Of a stretch of DNA of 62,000 nt, positions 52,885 to 62,000 are shown in pieces. The stretch is from Mesostigma viride (taxonomy: Eukaryota > Streptophyta > Mesostigmatophyceae > Mesostigmatales > Mesostigmataceae): the NCBI GenBank assembly GCA_009746045.1, contig RPFO01000448.1:3801919-3863918 (forward strand). The letters are read 5' to 3'. How positions within the stretch are numbered: position 1 is the stretch's first letter; each line of letters opens with the position of its first letter. The position numbers and the translations under genes were made by a program. The notes under the pieces were generated by a model. It was not told where the DNA came from, ran no database searches, and worked only from the letters and a program-made list of their open reading frames with translations.

Positions 52885-54623
52885 CCCGTGTTTTTTTACA
52901 ACGCGATACATCGCGTTGTAGGGTTAGAACGCGATGTATCGCGTTGTAATCTGACACGTGGCAAACCTATTAAACATGCGATTTTTGGTCTGAAACTTTC
53001 AAGATAGGTCAGAAACATCTCATAGAATTCAAGAAAAAATCCTGGTATTTTTGGTATTTTTTTTGTGACAGCTGCAAACAAATATGTACCACTGAAATCA
53101 GGCATTTTCGCGGGACGAAGGTGAAGACGACGGCGATGGCGGCAGGTAGATCTCGCCAGTTTTCGCGCGAATTTCAGTGGCTGTTGGGTAGCACGACCAT
53201 GATGATGCGTTCAAAGGTTGATAATTAGGTTTCTACGAGTTTGTTGAGGTACTGGGGCAAAGGAAACGTAGTTTTTTCCAGTTTCTCACCCAACTTTCAT
53301 GCGGAAACCCTGGAAACCGGCATACATATTATTACGTCAAGACTCGGGTCTGCTGCGGCACCATGCTTGGTATTTCCATGGTGTTTCGACTTCTTAACAC
53401 ATGTTTATTCATTCCGAACGCCCGGACTCTCGGCTAAACCGAGATTTGTGCAGACTTTTATTGGGTAGCTCCGGGCATGATGGTGCCTGCAAATAGCGTA
53501 AGGCGTGACCGTGGCTATTGCTACGGTATGCTGTATTTTCCTGGAAATGGCCTCTGCCACCGGCTCAATAGTGCTTGCAGGCGTAAGTATATCGTGTTTC
53601 TACCTAGTTTCTGCCAGTTTTCCACTTATTTCTACCGACCTCTGCCCAGCCTCTCTAAGACCGCCATCCTACTCGACGTTGCTTGCATGTCAGCCATAGC
53701 AGGTTGCAGTTGTGCAGTATTTAGGTGCTGTATACGTCGTCAAGCCGTGCATATATCGTGAGGATTGGATGTTGATGGTTTATACTGCGTTGATTGTGCA
53801 AGAAGATCAGCTGGGTGCCCATAATCATGGTGTATAATCATGTGTTGTTAGCATCTTGCCACCATTTGCTAGCATGCATTCCAGCGTCATCTTTGCCTGC
53901 ATGTAAGCTCATGGATCACTCAACCTATCCAAGCCTTGCATTACACGTGCCTCTTTCTTTCAGTATTGCACGCGTTATGGAATGAAAACCCAGCACCTCC
54001 ATTCCCACGAGGCATGTGCTCAACACGTTGTGAGAGTGGATGATGCTTTGGCTATGGCTGCCTGATTCAGTCATATTAGGTCATCCAGTCATGATGTTTG
54101 ATGCATGTTTGATGCTGTATAACTTATATACAACGCCTATGTTCAACGTTTTGACCCTCCAAGCTCACTATGGCCCCGTTTATGGGGCTCGGGTCGTTGC
54201 GTAATGTTGTCAAGGGCTCTCATGTTTCCCACTGCGTTGTACTGCGTTGTAATTGTGATGCTAATGAAAAATAGCTCCAGTGGCCCAATGGGCCTGAGTT
54301 TTGTTTCACAGAGCCTGCATATGTTGCCCATAGCTCGTGCAAGAAGCCAGATTTTTTTCATGAACCATTTGTGAATAAGCGCATGACTTGTGACCTAGGG
54401 TCAAGAAATCGCGGTCATGGTCAGACCCCCCTGTATTCAAACCAGTGTATCTCTCTAATGAATAAGCAGTTTGTAGGTCTGAGTAGCTCAAAAAATCCTT
54501 TGATTTATGGGCTTTCAGGAAAGTATATACATGACCATGAAAAAAAATTTTCCTTAGGTGCTATACGCGTTCTAAAAAAAGCTTACAACGCGATATATCG
54601 CGTTCTAATTAAAAAAACACGGG
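52885..54623. mobile_element. Second TTAA-flanked element family with palindromic ends
   Basis: 1739 bp between TTAA 52881-52884 and 54624-54627. The ends are CCCGTGTTTTTTT and AAAAAAACACGGG. Just inside both ends lie palindromes of the type ACAACGCGAT(A)CATCGCGTTGT, present twice at the left and once at the right. No transposase-like frame is seen; small open frames at 53241-53468 and 53477-53761 are unremarkable. TTAA plus CCC ends suggest a piggyBac-like family distinct from copies A-C. Confidence 0.8.
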
Positions 54624-54627
54624 TTAA

Positions 54628-54954
54628 TTAATGATAAACCTAACTAGAATAAAACATGCACTTTCATGTCCACATGGTGTGACTGTGCAAATTGCATGAT
54701 TTATGGGGCTTTAGTGGGTCTCTATAGTCAAGGGGTGTGTTCCCAACCCCCACTAGGTACCAAACTCCGCCACGATGCATGACAACCCATAAAATAACCC
54801 AAGACATGTATAAATTGACACGTAGGATGCAAAATATGCATACTTTGAGTTTGCTCACTTGGCAGACATGGCCAACTGAGCAAACTCCTGGCCACCAACT
54901 CTGTTCTTGTTGCGCCGTGTCTTGCACCTTTCGCAGGTCCAACCTCACCTCGCC
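54628..54954. other. Spacer or LINE 5' region
   Basis: No gene recognised. A purine/pyrimidine-mixed stretch precedes the first LINE ORF. The 5' boundary of the LINE could not be placed. Confidence 0.4.
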
Positions 54955-55769
54955 ATGGGGACCTACACGGAACCTACGACTGCAGATAAAGTATCCGGCA
55001 GGGTCAGATGGAGCCCGGCCATGGATGAACTGGCAAAATCCATGCAGCAGAGACTCCTGGTCGTCCTCATCCATGGCCGCGACGTGTCCGGACCTGAACG
55101 GCGCGCCGTCGAGCAGACCATGAGCCAAATAGGGGGCGCCATCTGTGGGGGGGTAAAGAACCAGCCCAATATCCATGTCAAATTTCCTACAGCAGCGGAT
55201 GCCACAGCCGCACTTACCAAGCACACGGAATTAAGCGGGGAAGCAAGAGGCGTTCGTCATGGTGGCGGGCAAGGCACTCCGACTCCGTCGCTTCATGCCA
55301 TGCAGAAGACCTGCCGGCAGCATACACCTTAACCTTATACAACGTTTCAGCGCTCTACAGGCAGGAGCACATGCTTCGACTCGTCGTCGCGACGTGGGGG
55401 ACAGCTTCCAACATCGTAATCATAGAAGATACCGACACACCCCTGCATAGGACTGACGGCAGCGACACACGGCGCGTACAGACGTACAGCCGCGTCATGG
55501 GTTACACCCCCCACTTCGACCCGGACATGGGAGTCAAGGACAAGGGTGCAGACCACATTATTGGCATGCCAGGCGGCTACTCCGGCAACGCCCCCCGCTG
55601 CATCCCCGACATCATCACAGTACCTCAGAAGTACGCCAATGCCAGGGGTATTAACTTCATCACCACTGAAGTGAATTACGAGGATCCCGTCTGCGTTAGC
55701 TGCTTTGCCACGAGGGAACACGTCAGCAAAGAATGCCCGGAGCGCTCTCGCGCAGCCATCGCCAATTAA
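54955..55769 (+). pseudogene. LINE ORF1 with RRM-like and CCHC segments
   Basis: Starts at ATG 54955 (MGTYTEPTTADKVSG). The first frame contains LLVVLIHGRDVSGPERRAVEQ and IHVKFPTAADATAALTKH, an RRM-like beta-alpha pattern. After two frame changes (about 55240 and 55330) the third frame reads LRLVVATWGTASNIVIIED and ends with a zinc knuckle CVSCFATREHVSKEC. Such ORF1 proteins bind the LINE RNA. Confidence 0.65.
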
Positions 55770-55884
55770 ACAGAAGCGTTACGCCGACGCCACCGCGGTA
55801 CAGCCTCCTTATAATTAGGCGACAATCGCACCCCCGTCAACGACCGCGCTAAGACCATCACGGCATGGCTTCTCACTGCCCTGC

Positions 55885-56637
55885 ATGGCCCCATGGAACG
55901 CGGTCGCTGCATTGGAGATTCCGCGCACCGCACAGCTTGGTTTGGAAATGATCATGCTGTCAGATTTCCTACCCGCGGCGGAACAGGGGACCGTCCTGTG
56001 CCCTCTCAATGAGGCGCAGGAACCATTTCTTCCCAGGTGGTCACCCACGGGGGCTGTCGCCAGACGCGGCCCCGCCATGCCATTAGACATGTTTGCGAAC
56101 GCCACCACGAAGCGGCGGGACATGGGCATGAGCGAGATAGATCGTGACGGTGGACAGCACCACGACGTCCCTGCGTACGCGGGCCATGCATCGAGCCCAT
56201 GCACCGCCGCCACCCGATGGCACACCATCCAGATCATTATCCCCTGCACGACCACTCACACGAGGGGTGACGCGCTGCCCCTTACCGGCTGCCGCTGGGC
56301 CCCGGTGAAACTGGCCAAAGCGCTGGCCGTGTCGGGCATCGACATCGACCAGTTCAGGTCCCTCGGACCCGCCACTCGACGGGCGCGCCAACGCCTTCAG
56401 TCTCAGCCACACCCACCATGCAGCGACCCCGATCCCAGGGGCATGCGGGCAGCAGACCAGGACTCGGACAGCCTGCCATCGGACCTCGACCTCACTGATG
56501 CGGAACTCGGCACCTCTGCGACAGTGGGCGCGGCATCAGCATGCAGTGAAAGGCAAGCGCCCTCACCCCGACGCCAGCCAGGTACGCCTGCTCCCGCCCT
56601 TGTCCCCCCTCTTCCCTATGTATATCATAGACTAGCC
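55885..56637 (+). pseudogene. LINE ORF1/ORF2 intervening region
   Basis: About 250 residues open in one frame (LSDFLPAAEQGTVLCPLNEAQ, MGMSEIDRDGG, APVKLAKALAVSGIDIDQF), ending in a Pro-rich stretch before the endonuclease start MSQLTLVTWNVRG. No domain was recognised. Confidence 0.5.
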
Positions 56638-57987
56638 ATGAGCCAGCTCACACTAGTAACGTGGAATGTCAGGGGGCTGAACACATACGGACCAAACACA
56701 GCATGCAGGGCAGGGACAACGTATACCCCGCACCCGAGAGCTAGCGAATGCGTTGCACAACTTGCTCGAGCGTTACGTGGGCCCCTCGCATGAAATTTGG
56801 ATAGGACTGCAGGAACATAAAATCCAAGAAGCTGCCACACGCACAGCTCTTAGAGCCGCTAGAGCACTTGCACCCAGGACAGTTCACCGATGGGCATGGG
56901 CACGCGGTACACAAGGGGGCACTGCCCTCATTCAATACCGTAAACCTCCCAACCCCACGCTGACATGCCAGGACTGGGCTATAGCTACCGACACAGCGGC
57001 TAGATGGCAGGGCCGTTGGACGCGGCAGTCTATTACATGGGCAGGAAATAAGGGATACTGGATACATTATTATCAGTGTATATGCCCCAACCGAGCCAAC
57101 GGATCAAGCCTCATTCTACCCTCCCTTTTCAAAATGGCCGCTGACCTTATCTCACAGGGTTCGAAATTGTGTTGATGGGCGATTTCAATATAGACCTGGA
57201 TGAACACCCCCCTATACGCACAGCGGCCTTCAGTAAACAGATCATGGACCTGAACTTACAGGATGTCATCCGCTCACGAGACCACGGGCCCACTTGGCTG
57301 GCCACACGTTTAAATGTACGCACTACTCGTCGTCTTGATAAAATCTACATCACCCCATGGGCGGACCTAGTTTGCTACGCATCGGTCGACCGTTCTGTTA
57401 ATTTTTCTGATCACTACCCACTCATCGTTACCCTTGCCCATCACACCAACTCCGCCCGGGGCCCCGGCATTCCCCGCTTAAACAAACACCTACTCGCGGA
57501 CGATAAGTACTACTTTGAGATCATGACACGCTGGCAGTCGTGGAGAGCCAGCAAGGGTAGCTACACCGACTGCTGCAGCTGGATGCAGGAGGGCCTAGCT
57601 AACATTCTAGAATTTTCCCAACTGTATTCACAAAATATCCGCCGCCAGAAAGGACAGGACTATCGGTACTACCAACGCATAGTGAATAAACTCCAAGCGA
57701 AGCCTACCCTGTATCAATCGGAACTAACAAAACTTCAAAGAGCTCAGACCGAACTCGACAAACTACGTTTCGAGCGTCACACATTAGCACTAGACTCAGA
57801 AAATCTGTGGTGGCACCAGGTAGGAGAAAGAATGACCAAAGAGTTCTTTGCTCTGATTCCTACCCCTAAAGCTCACTCCTCTATCACGGAAATCCAAGAC
57901 GAACACGGCAGCCACCGACATCACCTCCATACTACAGAGTGGTCACCGCTACTACTCAGCTCTCTTTCTAAACGAACCCCATCCTGA
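56638..57987 (+). pseudogene. LINE apurinic-like endonuclease and linker
   Basis: Start MSQLTLVTWNVRGLN at 56638 (the Asn of the first motif). In the next frame comes WIGLQEHKIQEA (catalytic E, 56753-57175), then from 57169 MGDFNIDLDEH (D-x-N), and SDHYPLIVTL (the S-D-H motif) near 57410. All hallmark residues of the exonuclease-III-like endonuclease are present, but in three frame pieces. A helical linker to RT follows (57480-57987). Confidence 0.8.
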
Positions 57988-58000
57988 CTCATCTGCCGCC

Positions 58001-58960
58001 ATGCAAAAAATCCTACATGCCATTCCCCGTCGCCTTACACCAGCTCAACAGCAGGAACTCGATCAAATCCCTCCATGGAAGAGGCCACCACAGCTATGGA
58101 ACACATCAAAACCGGTAGCGCCCCCGGGGTCGACGGTCTGCCTATTGAATTCTGGAAAACGTTCTGGTCCCTTCTACACATAGATTTTTACGAATGTATT
58201 CTTGAAATTTGGCGGCACGGTAAGGTGAGCGGCAGATGGGCTGAATCTGCGCTTATCTTACTGTACAAAAAAGGAGACAAGACTCTATGGAAAAACTACC
58301 GCCCAATCCGTCTCCTTACGGTAGCGTACAAAATCATCAGTAAAATAATCCAACGACGCTTATACACCGTCCTAGACTTCCTCATTGGTCCGGAGCAAGT
58401 GGGCTTTAGGGCCAATCTCCACATCAACGACAGCATTACCCTCATCATGGACATTGTGGAAAAAGCCTGGCGCGACGATATAGAGGGTTTCATATTGTTC
58501 TGGGATTTTGAAAAAGCCTTTGACCGTATGTGCTGGGAATACCTAGAACACATTCTAACCGCACTAGGATTTGGCCCACAACTCATGACCGTCATTATGG
58601 GTATGATCAAATCCCTGGCTTGGTATTTACTAATAGATGGACACAAGTCAGCGACCGGCGCTAGCTCACGATCGCTACCACAAGGAGATTGCATGTCCCC
58701 TATTCTATTTCTCTCTGGCCCACGCAGGACTCTACTGGCTACACCAGAACGATCCACGCATTCGGGGCTTCCCGACAGGTAACGGCAAAGGTATATTCCA
58801 AACGGCTTATGTGGATGACACAACAAATGTTTGTATCTCTTTGCCTGAAGTGCATATGCTGTCATGGATAATATCACTACCTATTCTGTTGCCACACAAC
58901 AACGATGCAATGTGCTCAAGTCCACGGGACTGCACATCGGCAAAACCAACACCCTACGCT
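58001..58960 (+). pseudogene. LINE reverse transcriptase
   Basis: Frame 58075-58782 has GSAPGVDGLPIEFWK, NYRPIRLL, GPEQVGFRANLHINDSI, FWDFEKAFDRMCW (motif A Asp) and SLPQGDCMSPILF. The catalytic AYVDDTTNVCIS lies in the next frame (58637-59017). Upstream, 58001-58075 supplies LHAIPRRLTPAQQQELDQIP in another frame. The motifs are L1/Zepp-like. Frame changes in both directions mark a decayed copy. Confidence 0.85.
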
Positions 58961-59009
58961 CCGTGTCACGGACGCGAGCTATGTCATCCGGGCGCCCACT
59001 ATGCACAAT

Positions 59010-59950
59010 ACCGGTGACGTGCGCAAGGAATTTGTTTTCTGCGCATTTTCGACAAAGGCTAGTGACCGGGGGGGGGACACTAGCACTTGCAGCATAAGAG
59101 CGGACGAAAGTGCACGTGCGCGCGCGCCGGGCCAGGCACGGCTGGGCGCGCAGCACTGACGTACTTGAGCGGACGGCAGCACAAGTGCACAGCGTCGAGA
59201 GGATCATACGCGAGTTAGTGGACAGCTGGAGCTGGAGCTGGAGCTGGAGCTGGACTGCTGGACTTCAACAGCGCCGAGGCTATTGACAGGCCAGGTGTCT
59301 TTGTGGTGTAGAATAGCGGGTCAACGTTATGAGGACTGGACAGAAAATGGAAAAGGACAATTTGCGGTGCGGAGCCAGATCGCTGGAATGAATGCGAAAT
59401 CGCTGGCAGCCCTACAAAGGGATTTTTTCTAGAAAGGAAAGATTAGAAGCAATGTTTGCTGGGCCACTCATACGCAAGGTGTGAGCGTGCAGATTGTTTG
59501 AAGGATATTATGCTTCGACCTTGGTGGTCGTGACTCAATGCCGGACATTCCCAGGGACAGAAATGCCGGAGCCTCTAGGAGATGAGATCGGCAACAAGGT
59601 AGCAATTTAGATTTGTCGGGATGCCTTCCTGCTTTTGTTGGCATGTGTGGTAGAAACTAGAAAGCCAGGACGGCAACTGGAATGCAGTTTCTATTTGCAT
59701 GGTTTAGGCAGCAAGATAGTTTGGGCATTCCTGGCTGGACTGACAAGTGTGGCGTGTGTCATGCGTGTGGCATGACGAATGGTTTGGTTCATAGTCGAAG
59801 AGGACTCTCACGTAGCGTGTAGTCTCTTCGAGTAACGAAAGGAAGGCTCTCAGCTCATGGGACAGGTCCACCGGGCATGCAGTTAAGGCAGGCACGTCAG
59901 CTCAGCTCATTTGGGTTTTACCAAAGCTGAGCATGGCCAGCCGCCATGGT
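59010..59950. other. Unrelated segment interrupting the LINE
   Basis: Between the RT thumb and the C-terminal region the L1-like protein signal is lost for about 0.9 kb. The segment contains a G10 run (59070), CGCGCGCG-rich sequence and a GGAGCT tandem run (59223-59256). No gene was found; its edges are approximate. Confidence 0.5.
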
Positions 59951-61125
59951 GGCGCCGGAGATTGTGGTACGCAGACGCGACAGCCGCCCTCCCCAACCTG
60001 GCTGTGACCTGGGTCAAGCCGGGGGATCACCACCTTTTGCACAATTGTCCCATCGGCTGCACGCCCGAGGGACGCTTGGCTGAACAACGTTCTTTCATGT
60101 ATGATGAAACCAACCACGTGGGCAAGCTTGCAGGCGTTCTCCTTACCGCAGGGCGCTGGGGGGCCGTCCACCGCATGAGCCTACGCGGGCGAACCCTGAT
60201 CGTCAACCAACTTTTGTTCTCTAAGGTTTTGAACTATTGCCAAGCACACCCACCCAATGATGCCACCACACAGCTCATCCAACGCATTGGCAGCAATTTT
60301 GTCTGGAAACAGAAAGGCTTAATCTCCCACACGGTACACGGATGGATCAACAGAGAGATGTCCTTCATGTCATGGGTGCACGGGGGCCTCGGGCTCCACA
60401 ACATACAATGGCGTTTGTGGTCGCTGTATATGCTAAACAAGTGATATATGTTTTTATGGGAGTCAACACACACCCCGGCTGCATGCTTGCTCGTGAAACG
60501 CTAGCCTCTCTTTCCACCCATGCTAGTGGCACCTCGTGGCAACTGGGGGCGGGAATACTGGGCAGCACCCTTATTTCGTACAAAGGACTCCCATGGTACT
60601 GGCAGCGCATATGGACAGGTTACAATAAGCTCAAGCCAGGTCGCCTAGTAGTCTTTCCTACTACCCGAGAGGAGGTGCCGGCACGGCAGCCACTCTTTTT
60701 TAATGACTTAATCACTGACGCTACTAACAAGCCCCTCGGCACTCTCCACGGACACAACCCGTATGATGGCTTTCTGCGCGCGTGTCACCGCCGATTGTCA
60801 GGGTGCTGGACCTCTACCTGCATGGGGCACGGCGCTACGTATCGACGCCTCAGCTACGACGAGGTCAGCACTTGGGTCTCCCACATGCCCTTCCTGCAAG
60901 CGTGGCAAACCCTTATAAGTGCGATACCAGCGGCGTGGCATGCATTGATGACTGCCCCACGCAAGCCAATTATAACCGGCGACTGGGTTAGCTTCTACGC
61001 CGACGGAGTCACCCCTGCGTGCAAAGGTTTAGTCGTGACGGTTCTGCCACATGATGGGCTCCAACTACAACTGCTGGAAGCTATTCCTGGCCACAATGGG
61101 TGTCTGTATCAACTATCCACCTTAT
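59911..61125 (+). pseudogene. LINE ORF2 C-terminal region, first part
   Basis: Frame 59911-60444 has RWGAVHRMSLRGRTLIVNQLLFSKVLNYCQ and FVWKQKGLISHTVHG, typical of the L1 region after RT (SLxGRxxIxNxxLxSKxxY). Frame 60342-61205 continues with GARGPRAPQHT...QLGAGILGSTLISYKG and WQTLISAIPAAWHAL. It is interrupted at 61126 by a short retroposon fragment. Confidence 0.75.
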
Positions 61126-61153
61126 CAAGGAGACAACCAGCGCAGGCCAGAAA
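61126..61153 (-). mobile_element. 28-bp retroposon fragment with 10-bp target duplication
   Basis: CAAGGAGACAACCAGCGCAG... (28 bp) matches 2797-2824 and the complement of 34953-34980. It is flanked by TCCACCTTAT at 61116-61125 and 61154-61163. The 38 added bases (28 + 10) exactly account for the change of LINE reading frame at this point. Confidence 0.8.
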
Positions 61154-61965
61154 TCCACCTTATATGCTTGCACGCCATCTTCCCAGTGTCACCGCATACG
61201 CGTAGTCCCATGGTCTGTGCCAAGATCTTGCATGATCCGGCCGGACCCATTATCCCCGGTTGGGAGCATTACATGGCTACACGTGGGCAACACACGGCTC
61301 GATTTACTACATCTGGACCCGGTTGAATTTGGATGGGTCTTAACCAAGGGGGACATCAGAACCAGCAAATGTATCTTTGAGTACACCGCAGATTGGGGTT
61401 ATGATATCTTGTTGCATACGTACCATCAGCCCCATCCGGGCCGAGCCTGCTGGGGAATACAATGGCCGGGCTACACTTGGCTGATTACCCTGGCGGTAAA
61501 CCACCCTCTCGTGGACCGCAGGGCCACTGATGTACAACATCTTCTGATGCATAGGGCGATAGGGGTCTGCGCTACGCTCCACGAGCGCTTTGGTCATGAT
61601 GCATCATGCCTGTGCACGCACCCTAGTGAAACCATTGAGCACCGGTTCCTTTTCTGTAATCTCCCAGGGGTTTGGAAGTGGCATCTGGGCTAGTGCATGG
61701 ACGGCATCGCCACCCAATCTCCCAATTAGCGTGCGTACCATCATTTTCGGTATTGCTGGCACACCAGGGACCGAGCTTTCAGATTCCCAAGCAGAATGGA
61801 TATGGCTGCGCACTACTATGCTATACGCGATCTGGACCATACGCAACGAGACAGTCTTTAAGGTCCGCGAGGAGTATACCCGCGGCGGCGTACGGTCGGT
61901 CCGGCGCTTTATATACTGACCTATGGAATGCGGCTATGCGCCGATACTGGCTGTTGGCTCACTGA
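61154..61965 (+). pseudogene. LINE ORF2 C-terminal region, second part
   Basis: Frame from 61100 to 61693 contains DWGYDILLHTYHQPHPG and the Cys/His finger CTHPSETIEHRFLFC, a standard L1 C-terminal zinc motif. Frame 61590-61919 continues with WTASPPNLPISVRTIIFG and TMLYAIWTIRNETVFK. The terminal frame 61672-61965 ends near the window edge. Confidence 0.75.
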
Positions 61966-62000
61966 GAAACAACACAGGGTGTGGGACCCAGGGCCCAATA

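Larger units (their letters stand above)
54955..62000 (+). mobile_element. APE-type LINE, decayed, continues past window end
   Basis: Plus-strand order: ORF1 with RRM-like and zinc-knuckle segments (54955-55769), further ORF1 or linker (55885-56620), apurinic-like endonuclease (56638-57450), RT (58075-58850), then L1-type C-terminal region (59911-61965). Frames change in both directions, and an unrelated segment (about 59010-59950) and a 28-bp retroposon fragment (61126-61153) interrupt it. The 3' end is outside the window. Confidence 0.85.

Overview
The window is eukaryotic nuclear DNA that is almost wholly transposable elements nested inside one another. No cellular housekeeping gene, tRNA or rRNA is recognisable. 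I infer a green alga: the mix of a CACTA element, a chromodomain Ty3 element, a DIRS/PAT-type split-repeat element, TTAA-targeting elements and zinc-finger LINEs is familiar from chlorophytes, but the sequence alone cannot name a species.

Left part (1-8.5 kb). A 700-bp CCCT tract abuts a short inverted piece of a retroelement ORF. A CACTA (En/Spm-like) element follows at 1332-7449, with CACTA...TAGTG ends, GGTGAGA-type subterminal repeats and a transposase C-terminal exon. A 1.7-kb TTAA-flanked element (5561-7259) sits in its right end.

Centre (8.5-31.5 kb). A Ty3/gypsy chromovirus (8494-31453, TSD GTAAG, 579-bp LTRs that read identical) carries an upstream ORF with an RNase H1/viroplasmin-type hybrid-binding motif, gag, protease-RT-RNase H-integrase-chromodomain, and a long unknown ORF after integrase. 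Its 5' LTR is split by a minus-strand copia-like element (8596-18148, TSD ATTGT) whose domain order reads gag-IN-PR-RT-RH. That element's gag is in turn split by a second copy of the TTAA element. Other inserts lie in the Ty3 gag (20.7-22.4 kb), in its 3' ORF (28726-29510) and in the copia 3' region (9481-9975).

Right of this (31.7-38.4 kb). A short element with the A1-internal-B1-A2-B2 split direct repeats of PAT/TOC-like DIRS retrotransposons is followed by a second piece of the Ty3 3' ORF, a foldback repeat, and a two-exon gene resembling DUF7869 proteins that is interrupted by a 1.2-kb hexanucleotide expansion.

38.4-52.8 kb. A GC-rich minus-strand LINE encodes PHD, RING and C2H2-like fingers, reverse transcriptase and a restriction-like endonuclease. 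Its 5' end runs directly into 42 complete plus one partial 170/174-bp tandem monomers. Body and array appear to have inserted as one unit flanked by ATATATAT, like the tandem-monomer promoters of mouse L1 but much longer. A third TTAA-element copy lies inside the array.

52.9-62 kb. A second TTAA-flanked element with palindromic ends (52885-54623) precedes a decayed plus-strand APE-type LINE that continues past the window end.

The strongest candidates for undescribed biology are the PHD/RING LINE with its monomer array, the copia-like element with protease between integrase and RT, and the Ty3 element with two extra ORFs. Six consecutive frame breaks in the Ty3 pol and five in the zinc-finger LINE all have the same sign (loss of one base), so some apparent decay may be assembly error.
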